The position numbers and the translations under genes are program-made. The notes under the pieces are model-generated. The model ran no database searches. It was not told the DNA's origin and saw nothing but the letters and a program-made list of their open reading frames with translations. This document shows positions 35,270 through 46,504 of a DNA stretch of 64,000 bases, piece after piece. Within the stretch, counting starts at the first letter, position 1. Every line of letters starts with the position of its first letter. The stretch covers positions 992,001 to 1,056,000 of the forward strand of contig JAQJZZ010000018.1 in the NCBI GenBank assembly GCA_030077755.1. Reading direction: 5' to 3'. The DNA is from Filosporella fistucella (taxonomy: Eukaryota > Ascomycota > Leotiomycetes > Helotiales).

Positions 35270-35480
35270 TTATGTTAGGAATTCTCAGAGATATTGCTAT
35301 TTGAGCTTCTAATTTGTATAATTTCTATATTACCTTATGTTATATGCCAGAACGATGCAAAACTCTTCCAAACTTCTTGTTACTACAATCCTCCCCTTTT
35401 TAGCGAGCTCGCGTGAGCCCCTGATTTTCGTCATTGCCTGACAGGTCCACGAAGTAACAGCTAGAGAGTCCTTAAGACTC
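35270..35480 (-). mobile_element. Possible LTR-retrotransposon remnant
   Basis: On the minus strand a purine run, AAAAAGGGGAG (35401-35391), resembles a polypurine tract. TGTAG (35387-35383) starts a few bases further on, as an LTR would. A 10-bp direct repeat CCTTATGTTA occurs at 35268-35277 and 35333-35342. No reverse transcriptase, integrase or second LTR is visible in the window. The evidence is weak. Confidence 0.2.
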
Positions 35481-35933
35481 CCCTTGAAGCTCGATAGAAT
35501 TCTAGTAATGGATTTACCATTTCGACCTGGTAGAGAGCGCAGCATATGCTTGAAATACTGAAGCAGCACCGAGCGCGTGGCTGAAGGTGCAGCTTTCTCT
35601 TGTGTTTTTGACGCCCTGAGGCTGAAATTCTTATAACATCGTGTTTAACACCACTATTACGGATTCCAGAGCTCATTCGAAGATGCTTTAATTATCTGTT
35701 CAAATTGTGTGGCTATTAGTGATATTTTCAATGCCTCTGGGTTGGAATTTCATCTTTTGCCGGGCTCTGTTGGAATTCGCACTTTCTCCTGCCAAATACC
35801 GCGAGGTTATTCTGTGCCTCAATTAATTTGGAAGAAGTCCCAATTCTCAAATCTAACACGACACAAAGGACTCTGCAAATGAGGTAAATGTGACTGTGCA
35901 ATAATTCATGGTATCATTTCGTGACAATCTACT

Positions 35934-37387
35934 CTAAAGCCCATAATAACAAGCCAATAACACCACAACGAAAGCTATTGATGACAGCATCATGGTTATT
36001 CCCCCAGGGAATACCGTGTCCAATTCCGTTGCCTTGTCCTCCGGCTCTGGCTTAAATGTAACCTGTGAACTAGACTCCTTCGAGAAGCGTCTTACTATAT
36101 CCCATGACGGCAGTTTCCCTTGAAACCTCACGAATTTTGTAACGGGGACAGTGAACAGAACTTCCAGAAAGCTGGGCTTACGTTTAAGACCCGGCTTCTC
36201 CTCCGACTCGGCCTTCCGCGTCAATCTCTCTCGAGTGGCAGCGACACTGTCCCGGCTTTCTACAAGTGGTCTCGGTGTTTGCAGCATCCGGTTCTGCTCT
36301 AATATATCCTCTTTCGTATCCATTACGGCATCCAATTCATGAACCATCAATACCATGAACGAGAAGATATGTTGTGCCTCCGTAATTATATCTTCCTTCT
36401 CGCCTGTCGTCAGGAGCTTTTCGGTCTCGGAGACCCGCTTCTTGAACTCTATTTTGATATCTTCTCCATCTTCATCGCCGATAAAGTTGAAAAATTGCAT
36501 TCCTGGCACCATTTTTGTAGTACCGCTTTCTGATCGAGATCGAGAGCGCGCAGACGGCCTGAGGGTAGTCTCTGTGTTATCGGATCTTGATCCTCGACGG
36601 CGTGACTTTTCCCCAGTCACCGCATACGGGCGAACTGGTGAGGGTTCCCGGTCCCAAAATCTTGGTCCTACGCCTCCTGCCTCTTTCAACGAGGCTCGGA
36701 GGTATCTCCCACCTGAAAATAATGCCATATATAGAACCCAAGCATAGGCTAGCAATACGTGTGGGTTTGCATCAACAGACTTTTTGGTATGAGCAATGAA
36801 TTCTTGCAGTCGTCCATTTCTCGACACAGCTTCTAACTGCTCGTCAATCTTATGCTCCGGTGTCCCAGTAAGTATCCTTATATCAGCGCGTAGCCTTCCT
36901 GCACGTAAAAGCCCAGGAAGTAGCAGGTGCTGAAGCATAGAATGTGTTCGAGAGCATACTTTCGGGGTATGGACAAGTGGGGGAAGATTGGTGTTCGTAA
37001 GGAGGGGTATGCTTTTTGAATCCAGAAGTGGCTGACCTGGTTCGCAGGCATCAAATGGAGCGCCAGTTGCGATAGTTGTAGGTAGGCAAGGGGAGTCTAG
37101 AATAGTGTGCCATAATGTTTCGAATGTGATGTAGATTGGTGCAATGTGTAGGAGGCCAGAGACGTAGGTTGAAGGGTTTGTGGTATGAGGAGGAAGGGAT
37201 AACGGAAGTCGCACGAGGATGAGTCTATTAAGCTGACTGTGAACGGAGCGTGTTGCAATATTAACTATGGAGTTATTAGCATATGCATTATACTAAAGGT
37301 GGGAATCGTGCTTTGATCTGATAGTGTATGAGGGGTATCTGAGGGAGAAGGAAGAGGCGAAGGCGTAGGAATTTCAAGGTCCGGCAT
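35934..37387 (-). CDS. Heme-oxygenase-like multi-helical protein with C-terminal membrane anchor
   Basis: Two exons, 37387-37294 and 37264-35934, give 474 aa. They are joined across a proposed 29-nt intron. The start MPDLEIPTPSPLPSPSDTPH leads into INIATRSVHSQLNRLI. This has the T-x3-H spacing of the heme oxygenase proximal helix (His40). LLHIAPIYITFETLWHTIL and YAWVLYMALFSGGRYLRASL fit the rest of the helical fold. A Ser/Arg-rich insert (about 215-250) and a basic tail follow. The last about 20 residues (MMLSSIAFVVVLLACYYG) form a single membrane anchor. Fungal members of this group are annotated as heme oxygenase-like, but activity is not established. If the intron is not spliced, the first ATG meets a stop (TAG at 37267-37265), so the start model depends on it. 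Confidence 0.78.
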
Positions 37388-38604
37388 TGTAGCAAACTAT
37401 CATTATGCACAAGTTGAGGGAAAGAATGTAGGTATTAATAGGATCCTGTTTTGTTGTTGTGGACTGGATATGACGATGTTGCCTGCAGCTCAAATGGTAC
37501 ATGAGCGCTTTGGCATTATTGAAAGTTTAAAATCCAGCTAAGAAGCAGAAGGGGGACAGAGCGACCGACTGTGAATCAAAGGAGTGACTGCATAATGTGC
37601 ATGATTCTTTGTGTCGTACAGACAAAGGAGGTTAATGTGCGCCATCATACGTTCTCATCTGTCCGAAATCGTACAATTACCTACTGGCTTGGCCTGGAAA
37701 TCGAAACCACTTTGCCGGATCGGCATTCCCATGCAGAAAACCGGATATGACCCCCGTAGACTTTGGCCTGTGCCTCAATTGTGTCAATGGTGAAAGAAAA
37801 ACAAATCATAATATTGATACTTGATACTGTACCTTCTCCAAGACGTATTCAAATATTTGTTCAAAAGAGGGGAAAGGTTCTCATAAGGTACTTTTTCCTG
37901 CATCGTGAGTAGAGTGCGCTGTACTTGCCTCGGGTGTGACATTGAATTAGGCACTTTAGGGATCAGCAGGCACGCATGCTGATTTGTCTCACCAGCTGCT
38001 AGATGATCGGAATTCAGATTCCCATTACCAAAAATAAGCGTCGTAGGAATTGCATCACTGGGGAAGTGCGTTTCATGCCTAATACCGATTAAGAACCCCT
38101 TCCCAGGGACTAATTATACTTCATACAGCTGGATAAAGACCGATTGAAATAAACGCCACCCTTCCTGTTTTCAACATCAGCCGGCATGATTAATAGTGGC
38201 GGGGAACTTTACATTTGTATATCTGATGTATACCTCTGCCGATAAACTGGCAGTGGAATTATGAATGAAAGAAGGTACCTAGTTGACAACTTGACATTGA
38301 GCACTGAGATATATTTTTACTGGTGATGATTTATGTGGTGTACTGGCCGCCGTTGGATAGGTACCAAGATTTGGTTACGAGTAAGCATTCCACGCACTCT
38401 GATTGTACATTACTCAATACTTGGAGCCCTCATCTACGAACCCAATTCAGCACCACTACTTGAGAATTTCATGCTGAAATAACCAGTCAGAGCCCTGTGC
38501 CATCTCACGATTACTAGGCCACGTTCACCAAGTCAATGGCTATGGCCAAGAACCAGTACAACGAAATGTAAGATTCTATATCATATATACAAATCATGAT
38601 ATAT
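37388..38604. other. Spacer upstream of the heme-oxygenase-like gene
   Basis: The 1.2-kb gap has no gene seen. It serves as the promoter for the minus-strand gene at 37387 and as 3' flank of the fasciclin gene. A short plus frame at 37611-37793 lacks support. Confidence 0.5.
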
Positions 38605-39879
38605 CTACACAGCAACCCCTCCCCACATCACCAAGCCTCCAGCAAGAGACCCAACTCCCAACCAAGCATGAGGAACACTCCTCCCTACCTCCCCTTTCGC
38701 TGAAGCCGTCGTAGCAGCTGCGCCACTACTCGTCGTCGTCTGTCGTCCCCCATTATACGTCGCCGCCGTCTGGGTCGCCACATCCGTATTGATAGTATTA
38801 GGCAAGAAAGTCGTGAACGGCGCTGCGCTCACGTTGAAGCTACCACCTGTACTCAGAGCCGGAAGCTGAGTAGCCAGACTAGGATTGGGTTTTACGTCTG
38901 CATTATCGGGAGAGAGGACGCTGTCTAGGACATGCATAACGCCGTTATTGATTAGCAGATCGGAAGTGATGAGACGGGCTCCGTTGACGAAGAAGGAGTT
39001 TGGCGAGAAAGATATGGTTATGCTGTCTCCGGAAAGCGTTTTGAGGACTTTGGTGCCCGTTTGGTTGAATTTCGTGGAGTACCATGGCCCGCCTTGTCCT
39101 ACTACAATGTGATATGATAGTAACTTATTGAAGGCATCTGTGCTATTGGTCAAAGCCGTCAGACTTGCCCGAACCGTCTCCATAGCCACATTATTGGGTG
39201 CAAAAATCGTGATATCGCTCGTGTCATTCAGCAGATGCGCGAGTGCTGGCGGACTTTTCGTGTTCGAGTAATAGGTTGCCCCCAGGAAGGAGGTCAATTG
39301 ATTTGGTTCCGATGCCGTAGAGAATAGGACTGAAGTCTGCGGGAAAGAGGTAGGAGGAATCATCAGAGAATCAATCATATGAACTGTTCCGCTTGCGAAT
39401 GAGATATCCGTCTTGATACCTGGTGATCGGTTTGACTGTCCTGATACCCAAAACATCTCCTTCCCACTCTGCATTACCCCTCCTACTCTCTGTCCATCCG
39501 TCACATTACTGAAGCTACTATTACTCAACCAAGTAGGAAAATACTGGAAGGTAGGAAGCAATCCGGTAGTAGCATGGTCTCCAACCACGACATGGTATTC
39601 CAGTATGGCCTTGATAGCAGAGACATCATTATTCGAGAAGGCAGGTCCGATTATGGGATAATAAACCGTCTTTGCGAACGCCGCGTTCGAGGGCGCGAGA
39701 ACTGTAATCGCATGCTCAGGCTGGCTATCGATGAGCGTCAGTAAATCGGGGTGATATTTGGTGAGTGCATCATGGAAACTGCTGAGGTTTTTATTCGCGG
39801 AAAGCACATCGTTAAATGTCGTCTGAAAAGATGGCGCGACAAGGGATAGCACCAGGAACAGAGTCAGGTTGGTGAACAT
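38605..39879 (-). CDS. Secreted fasciclin (FAS1) protein with two domains, probable GPI anchor
   Basis: A single exon encodes 424 aa. A signal peptide covers about residues 1-18 (MFTNLTLFLVLSLVAPSFQ). FAS1 domain 1 spans about 20-175 (ITVLAPSNAAFAKT, LEYHVVVGD, GTVHMIDSLMIPP). FAS1 domain 2 spans about 190-325 (ITIFAPNNVAME, LLSYHIVVGQG, NGVMHVLDSVLSP). Both carry the H1 and H2 boxes. A Ser/Thr/Ala-rich stretch leads to a hydrophobic C-terminus (AWLGVGSLAGGLVMWGGVAV), consistent with GPI attachment. Several N-x-S/T glycosylation sites are present. FAS1 proteins act in adhesion and wall or surface organisation. The specific role is not known. Confidence 0.92.
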   Translation of the reverse strand: MFTNLTLFLVLSLVAPSFQTTFNDVLSANKNLSSFHDALTKYHPDLLTLIDSQPEHAITVLAPSNAAFAKTVYYPIIGPAFSNNDVSAIKAILEYHVVVGDHATTGLLPTFQYFPTWLSNSSFSNVTDGQRVGGVMQSGKEMFWVSGQSNRSPGIKTDISFASGTVHMIDSLMIPPTSFPQTSVLFSTASEPNQLTSFLGATYYSNTKSPPALAHLLNDTSDITIFAPNNVAMETVRASLTALTNSTDAFNKLLSYHIVVGQGGPWYSTKFNQTGTKVLKTLSGDSITISFSPNSFFVNGARLITSDLLINNGVMHVLDSVLSPDNADVKPNPSLATQLPALSTGGSFNVSAAPFTTFLPNTINTDVATQTAATYNGGRQTTTSSGAAATTASAKGEVGRSVPHAWLGVGSLAGGLVMWGGVAV

Positions 39880-41097
39880 TATACTTTTTGCTTCTCACAC
39901 ATGCAGCAACGCAAAGAATACAAAAATGGAGCAAAAGAATGAGGTTATTTACATTTCCTACGGAATACGAGGTCCTCAACAGATGTTATCGTGCTCAGCA
40001 GCTGGATGACAGGGTAGGATTGCTTTGGCCGCTAATCTCTTCGCATCCCAGCCAGAGCAGCTTGGAATATTGATTTGAATCCAGATGCGGCTGACATGCA
40101 TTTCCACCAGAAAGGTACTTCCCCCTTGGTGGGGAATACGAAGAGTTACATGTACCTCTTGTCGCCAATGCGGCTGACTTTAGTTTGTGATCTCGAATTG
40201 TCGAAGCACAATAAGCCGATTCCTCAAGTCGCGTTTTATCTTAGACGCCGGCCTAGCTCAGAAGTAGAGTAAGGCGGCATGGCGGGTAAGGTATCTTAGA
40301 AGAGCACCTAGCTTCCGCGATTCTTTCAAATTGAGGAAAACATTTCGTGATGTATGCGGAGGCGAACATGGCTACGATGATAATCTTTGGAATCCGCAAA
40401 TGCCTGAGATATCAAGACATAGGGCCATTCCGCGACGACCCCAGAATTTCCAGATCGGCATTCCAAAATATTAGTCGAAGCTACTAAGTTTAGGCTATTT
40501 CGCACCCGCTCTCCACAATGGAGAAACATGGTAATGGAACACGACAAGTGATGTTGCAAATACTTAAAACTCCTCCTATTATTTAATCCGAAATCCCCTC
40601 AATGACGACGCCAAAGACCATCTGATTAAGCTCGTTTTATCCACATTACCCGGACGCGTCGAATTCTCTCAAAATACCTAAGCGCTCCTCTTAGCGCCCA
40701 CAGAAGCCTCAGAAGCTTCAACAAGGGGACGGAACAATCGCCTCCTTGTAGAAGATCTTCATTCTGATTTCTCTTTTGCTTGGCAGACCGATTGGCGGAA
40801 TTGTTTTGAGCCTCGGACGTCGTGATACCGTTGTGGACCCCGGATACAATTTTCGAGGATGTCGACTGCCGATGAATTTTGTTCTGAGAGGTTTTCTTGA
40901 ATTTATTAACTTGAACGAATTGCGGAAGGTAGTTGTAGATTTGGGTTGCGGGGTCGATGAGGTGATGCTCTTGCTGGTGGAGAGATCTGTGAAAAGTACT
41001 TTCGAAATATACATAAAAACATGGTGGCTCGCCCCTTTAAACGTTGCACCAGACTATTCCATACGTATTGAAGTTACAGCTTCCTCGTATCGCTATC
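39880..41097. promoter_or_regulatory. Divergent region, fasciclin gene / GH12 gene
   Basis: The 1.2-kb gap lies between two secreted-protein genes. A TATA-like ATATACATAAAAA lies about 85 nt before the GH12 start. No gene is supported. Confidence 0.5.
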
Positions 41098-41943
41098 ATG
41101 AAGTTCATTCAAGCATTCTTCCCGCTTGCACTATCTACTGCCGCACTTGCAGCTCCAACCGCAACCCTCGACAAAAGAGCTACTACAATCTGTGGCCAGT
41201 GGGACTCGGTAGTCACCGGAACATATACAGTATACCAAGATCTATGGAATGAAGCACAAGCAACATCTGGATCCCAATGCACCACCGTGAACTCACTGTC
41301 CGGTTCAACACTTGCTTGGTCTACTTCGTGGACATGGGCTGGTGGATCTAACCAGGTCAAGTCCTTTGCAAATGTCGTGGTAACTCAACCTAGTATAAAA
41401 TTAGTCTCTGCCATTTCATCCATTGCAAGTACATGGAAGTGGAGGTAAATCACCACTCTCGCTCTCTCAGGTTTCTACTAATCCTCTTAGCTATACCGGA
41501 AGCAACATCGTTGCTGATGTCGCTTACGACTTGTTTACTTCGTCCACCGCGACAGGTTCCCCTAACTACGAAATCATGATCTGGCTCGCTGCTCTCGGAG
41601 GGGCTGGCCCAATATCCAGCACTGGCTCAGCTATTGCCACAGTCACGATCAACAACGTCAGCTGGAAGTTGTATTCCGGCCCAAACGGTGCCATGACCGT
41701 ATACAGCTTTGTTGCTTCCAGCTCAGCAACGTCCTACTCAGGGGACTTGTTGAACTTCTTGAAGTATCTTCAGACCTACCAAAGCTTCCCGTCTTCTAGC
41801 CAGTACCTCCAGAGTATTGGAGCTGGGACGGAACCCTTCACCGGTAAAAAGTTTTCCAGGCTTGCCTTAACTAAAACTCGCTGACACGAATAGGCTCCTC
41901 TGCTGTTTTTACCACTACGGCTTACAGCGCAGTGGTAGTCTGA
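41098..41943 (+). CDS. GH12 endo-beta-1,4-glucanase or xyloglucanase, secreted
   Basis: Exons 41098-41444, 41491-41843 and 41894-41943 give 249 aa. A signal peptide (about 1-19) precedes a Kex2-type Lys-Arg (26-27). The catalytic domain starts at [20 protein letters not shown]. The nucleophile is Glu143 in [16 protein letters not shown] and the acid/base is Glu230 in AGTEPFTG, both in GH12 context. [17 protein letters not shown] is also typical. No cellulose-binding module is present. The enzyme cleaves plant-wall beta-glucan or xyloglucan outside the cell. Which substrate dominates cannot be read from the sequence. The last exon codes only [16 protein letters not shown]. Confidence 0.94.
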
Positions 41944-43382
41944 GGAGGGAAGATTATATTGAAGCATGGGTACGGTATGGTAGGAAGAATAAGAGGGAAA
42001 ACATGTAAATATTGTGGGCTGAAAATGAATCGAAGATCTGAGATGCTTGCCATGCTTCGATTGAATGCACTTGTTGAATGTGAAACGATAGGAATACCTC
42101 ATGACGTCCTCGAAGTCTGCTGTCCTCGCCCTCCAACACGACTTCACTGAGATGGTGTACAACCTTCCTCCAATTCTCTTCTTGTCAAAATAACATCGAT
42201 CAAGTTTTCCAGCACCTGGTTACCTCTGCAAGCATCTTTACCCGATTCAAGCCGCCAGGCAAGAAAAGTGCTGTTTCTCAACCAAAAATATTTGGCACCA
42301 ACAGGCTGAGAGGAAGGCTGAGTATCCACAGCCTTCTCAGTAAAGTGTAGTAGAATTGACGTGTGATGGGCCTTGGAGAGCCTGAAGGCATTATTCACAC
42401 AAGGCTCTTCATGAATCACACCAGCAGTGCCCCTGACTTCAGGGCTTCAGACCAAAAAGCATATATACCGCGGTGCCCCCCGAGATGAGAAACACCCATC
42501 ACGTTGCTATATGGGTACGCCTTAAGCAAGGCATGCCACATTCAGTACTGTGATGCAGTACTGCCCCTCTATGCAAGGACCCTTCTGAACCCTCTCGTGC
42601 GGACGACTCCGTACCTGCAGCAAGATCTCCTCAGCTTTGTCGCATCAGTCCCATTGTTCTGGGTCCTACACAAATCATCTGGTCTTCTGATTGGCAGCTC
42701 ATCGAGATATGTAAAGGAATGGAGGAGTTCGTGGCCCAGTATGTGGCCATGCAGAGGCTTGACATGGAATATTCGGAACTTCGGCAGGGTTTAGGCGTAA
42801 GGCTTCCAGATGGGCTTCGGTGAAACCAGATATTGATGAGATTTATGTCTCATGATACGTCAATTCACTGTTTCAATATCAGATGGTCGCCTTGTCCGGC
42901 TGCCTCGGCCTTGAAACGGTTGTTTAGCGTCAGGGCTTTGGGAAGTGTGATGTTAGCGATGGTTGTGATTCTGGGGGCGGAGTTGACTGCGCATGGCTGT
43001 GCATAATTTAGCGAGCCAATCAGAGAGTCGGATCAACATCAAAGGAACCACATTTCCATTCCCTTTATTGATCACAATCACCACTAAACAGTAAACAACT
43101 GCTTACTGAGGGGTACTACAGTGGCGTTTGTATTGGCATTATCATAGGTGAATAAGTCAACTGCGCCTGGGCAGAATTTTCGTCGTATCTGGGCTCTATT
43201 AGCCAATATCACTGCCCCACAGTAGCTACGTTGGATGGCAATAATAATTTCGGTATAAGAAAGCAAGCAAACACAGTCACCGTGAATCCTACTCTCTCTA
43301 TCAGTCATCACGAACATCTACAGTTCCTGAAGTCATTACACAGTCGCCTCTTTACCACTAAAGAGCCAATCACTTATTCATC
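41944..43382. promoter_or_regulatory. Spacer upstream of the vWA gene
   Basis: The 1.4-kb gap has no gene seen. CCAATCA boxes lie at 43016-43022 (367 nt before the vWA start) and at 43366-43372 in the presumed leader. Short frames at 42144-42419 and 42504-42794 have no recognisable content. Confidence 0.5.
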
Positions 43383-44585
43383 ATGTCGACTAATCCATGG
43401 ATTGTGCATTCCGCTCCGGCTCAGAGCCGTTCCATCTTTGGATCTATCAAGAAATCCCTTGGTCGCAAAAAGAGTGACGTCTCAACGAGATCAGCTACAT
43501 CGACAAACACGGAAACACAGGCACCAGCTTTCAGAGGACCAGCTGATTTGAACCCCAATATGGGCCAACAAAATAACAGAAGCCCTTCCCCTTATGGCAA
43601 CCCCTCCCCTGCCACAAGAAGGCCAGATAGACCGGGCATGAATGCCTTCACTACACCTTCAACCGAGCCACCACCAGCATATACTCCATCTCCTACTATT
43701 CAAACAGGCGGCAATGTCGCTGAGTTGGAAACACCAATAGACTATCCTCCATCCCCAACCACGACAACAGTAACAGCAGACGGAGGCGAAGATCCATACT
43801 CCTTCCTTTCCACTTTCGATACTAAGCTCCTTATCGATGATTCCGGATCCATGGCTGGCCGCTCATGGAGAGAGGTAGCACAGGCGCTGTCAACCATCGC
43901 TCCGATCGTTACACAACATGACGCAGACGGCATTGATATCTATTTCCTAAATCACAAGTCAGGAGATAACGGCTCTCCTAATGAAGGTATTGCGGCAGGT
44001 GGATTCAGAGGTATCAAGCGCGCAGCTACTATCACTGAGATCTTCTCTACGGTCCGGCCACAAGGTGGAACACCAACCGGTATCAGAGTCCACAATATCC
44101 TCAAGCCATACCTAGCCAAACTAGAAACCGAAATGGCAGCTGGACGAGAGATGAAGCCACTCAATTTGATCGTACTCACCGACGGTGTTCCTTCCGACGA
44201 TGTTGAATCGGTACTACTATCAGCAGCAAAGAAGCTTGATAAAGTCGACGCTCCCCCCTTCCAAGTCGGTGTCCAATTCTTCCAAGTAGGCAATGAGCCT
44301 GGTGCGGCGGAGGCATTACAAGAATTGGATGATGAGTTGAGTGAGCTTGTAGAGGGTGGCGTGAGAGATATTGTGGATACAGTTACCTGGACAGGAGGAA
44401 GAAGCCAGAGTCAAGGTGGTGTGGGACTCACTGGCGATGCCATTCTCAAAGTTGTAAGTTACACCCTAAACCTTCTTTTATGTTTTGATCACATGCTAAT
44501 TGGAATCTTACAGGTACTAGGCGCTGTCGTCAAGAGACTCGATCGTCGGAGTGCAACTGGAGAGGGCAGAAGAGCTCGAGGATAA
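43383..44585 (+). CDS. von Willebrand factor A-domain protein
   Basis: Exons 43383-44453 and 44514-44585 give 380 aa. The N-terminal 130 residues are disordered, rich in Pro/Ser/Thr, and contain a PPAY motif (about 97-100) of the type bound by WW domains of Nedd4-class ubiquitin ligases. The vWA domain covers about 140-350 with an intact MIDAS: DDSGSMAG (Asp152-x-Ser-x-Ser), a Thr in GGTPTG and LTDGVPSDD. The C-terminus is basic (VVKRLDRRSATGEGRRARG). There is no signal peptide, so the protein is probably intracellular. This fungal vWA family is widespread in filamentous ascomycetes. I do not know its function. Confidence 0.9.
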   Translation: MSTNPWIVHSAPAQSRSIFGSIKKSLGRKKSDVSTRSATSTNTETQAPAFRGPADLNPNMGQQNNRSPSPYGNPSPATRRPDRPGMNAFTTPSTEPPPAYTPSPTIQTGGNVAELETPIDYPPSPTTTTVTADGGEDPYSFLSTFDTKLLIDDSGSMAGRSWREVAQALSTIAPIVTQHDADGIDIYFLNHKSGDNGSPNEGIAAGGFRGIKRAATITEIFSTVRPQGGTPTGIRVHNILKPYLAKLETEMAAGREMKPLNLIVLTDGVPSDDVESVLLSAAKKLDKVDAPPFQVGVQFFQVGNEPGAAEALQELDDELSELVEGGVRDIVDTVTWTGGRSQSQGGVGLTGDAILKVVSYTLNLLLCFDHMLIGILQVLGAVVKRLDRRSATGEGRRARG

Positions 44586-46504
44586 CATTAATTTACCTTT
44601 CAACGTTCCTATGGGGAATCGATCTCCCTTCCACTACGCTATTCCTTGCGCAGTGGAAGGGAGACCGACTATTCTTCTTTTTTTTCTTGTCCATACTTGA
44701 ACTTAGCGATTCATTGGGGGCGTTCGGAAGGATGAAGGGATAGACACCTCAACTTGATACCCCAATAGACATTTCTTTACTTTTAATACAGTTGCCTTTT
44801 AACCTCTCTTCTTGTGACAATGTGACAATCGAAAATTATTCAATGATGACAACATGTTGAAGGTCTTAGCCTATTCATACAGACGTCCTAAGGTAACGAA
44901 ACAGACTCTCTCTCAGACCCGAATAATACAATCTATCCCATCGAATGGTAGCCATTCTAGTACTCTACAAGTAGCACGGGAGTCATGAAGCGCGCAAATA
45001 TCTTTGCTGAGCATGTGAACAGGCTCGGAGCCAATATGAGCAGCTATTATTTCTGATTTAAAGTGATAAACTGCAGCCTCCTGAAGCAGTAGCCCCAGTT
45101 TCCCAGTCGGCAAAATGGATCTAGAAAGCAGGAAGCTCATAGCGCAGTCCCTAGTATTCGGAGCATGAATCTAAGAACTACAAGCAAGATTTCACATCAC
45201 ACACCAAAAATTTAAATTTCAAGGATTTTCATTCAGAAAGAGACAACCATCTAACTCAGCACCATTTTTGTGTGAGGAAAAACAACCGAAAGAGGACCCA
45301 TATGCCTGGGTGAAGTATCGCCCCGTATTGCAGACCGCAAAGCGGTTCGCAAGCAAAAGCAAGCATTTCCATCTCCAGAACCAATACCCTCATCATCGCC
45401 TAACTCCGCAATCTTCCTCTGGAACCAAATCTCAAATTCCAATCTTCGTGCCTGACTGGAATGAAATCTTTTGCGTCGAGGTAAAGGCGAATGAATGCAA
45501 AAACAGCAGTATTTCTCAGAAACAGTGCTTCAATCAGAAAGAAAGAAGACTGCTTATGAGAATACCATCGGGTGCATGTTCGAGTAAGAGATGATACCTA
45601 TTTTCTACCAATAGAAAAATAAATTGCATGGAAGAAGGTGGTAAGTCGAGAGTGAAATTAGTGGGCTAGGATGACAGCGCATTGATGGATGTGGTTGAAA
45701 AGCGCCTTTTGTGTATGAACCCGGGAGAAGCGCTTAAATGAGACTCGGGAAGATTTTTGTGCGCTACCTAATTATGAATGGTGCTGTCCTTTGAGCGACC
45801 GATTCAAGGAGGGATGGGCTGCAGAATGAAGTTGTCCTATTTGAGTAGTCGAGTAAAGGTATGTGATCTTTCAAAATATGGAGACTCGAGAGGGGTCTCC
45901 CAGCATTGTGCGAGTTTGGAAATGATGAAATGAGAGGAGCGCTGTTGGATCGGGAGATCTTTTTGATGCTGAATATGTCGTTCTTATGAGTGGCCCGCAT
46001 TGGTTATGCTTCAAAGAATGAAGCTGTCCTCCTCAAAAATGTGTTCGACAAATCAAAAAGTCTTCCCTGTACGACAGAGCCAAGCAAAAGTAGATGAAAT
46101 TAGCGCTTTTGTGGAGAAATGAACCCTCGAGCAGGGGTGAGTTGTATGAGAGACTCAGGAAATGAACATAGTCATACAATCCTAGAGCTCCGTGTTGAAG
46201 TAGTCAAGCAAATACCGGTTGCCAAGCAAAGGGGCCGAAAGTAACTATTGGAAGTGCTCTTAGAGTAAGTATATCGAGGCCGAGAGTGAGTGAAGCAAAG
46301 CTAGTTGATAACCGCAGAAAGAGTCAGTATGTGAAAATACTACAGAATCTTTTTGAGATTACCAGTTGCTGACGATTGAGAGGAGACGCGATGTGACAGT
46401 ACATCGCCTTGTACTGAGATCAGGAGGATCGACCAGAGACTCTTCATCTTGGCAGCTGAGGTCTTCGAAGTCTTTCAATGGAGCTGAATGGATTGGTGAA
46501 GTTA
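44586..46504. other. Spacer with degenerate repeats
   Basis: The 1.9-kb gap has no supported gene. A 108-codon plus frame at 45268-45594 has no familiar content. The right half holds irregular repeats (separate entry). Confidence 0.5.
45701..46160 (+). repeat. Irregular degenerate repeat cluster
   Basis: Two related blocks, 45701-45750 and 46102-46160, share AGCGC(C)TTTTGTG, ATGAACCC and GAGACTC(G/A)GGA in the same order. A second motif, AATG-(AAG/GTG)-(T/C)TGTCCT, occurs at 45777-45790, 45825-45838 and 46017-46030. The copies are too diverged for a simple tandem array. Origin is unknown. Confidence 0.4.

Larger units (their letters stand above)
34581..35933. other. AT-rich spacer with palindromes and probable transposon debris
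   Basis: The 1.35-kb gap has no intact gene. It contains GC-rich palindromes inside AT-rich DNA (34.8-35.0 kb), a 14-nt T run (34991-35004) and a segment with LTR-retrotransposon-like features (35.25-35.5 kb). Separate entries cover these. A 114-codon minus frame (34754-35098) reads through the T run and is not called. Confidence 0.5.

Noticed and set aside
45268..45594. 108-codon plus-strand frame
   Set aside because: No recognisable content; begins in AT-rich spacer and ends without 3' context.
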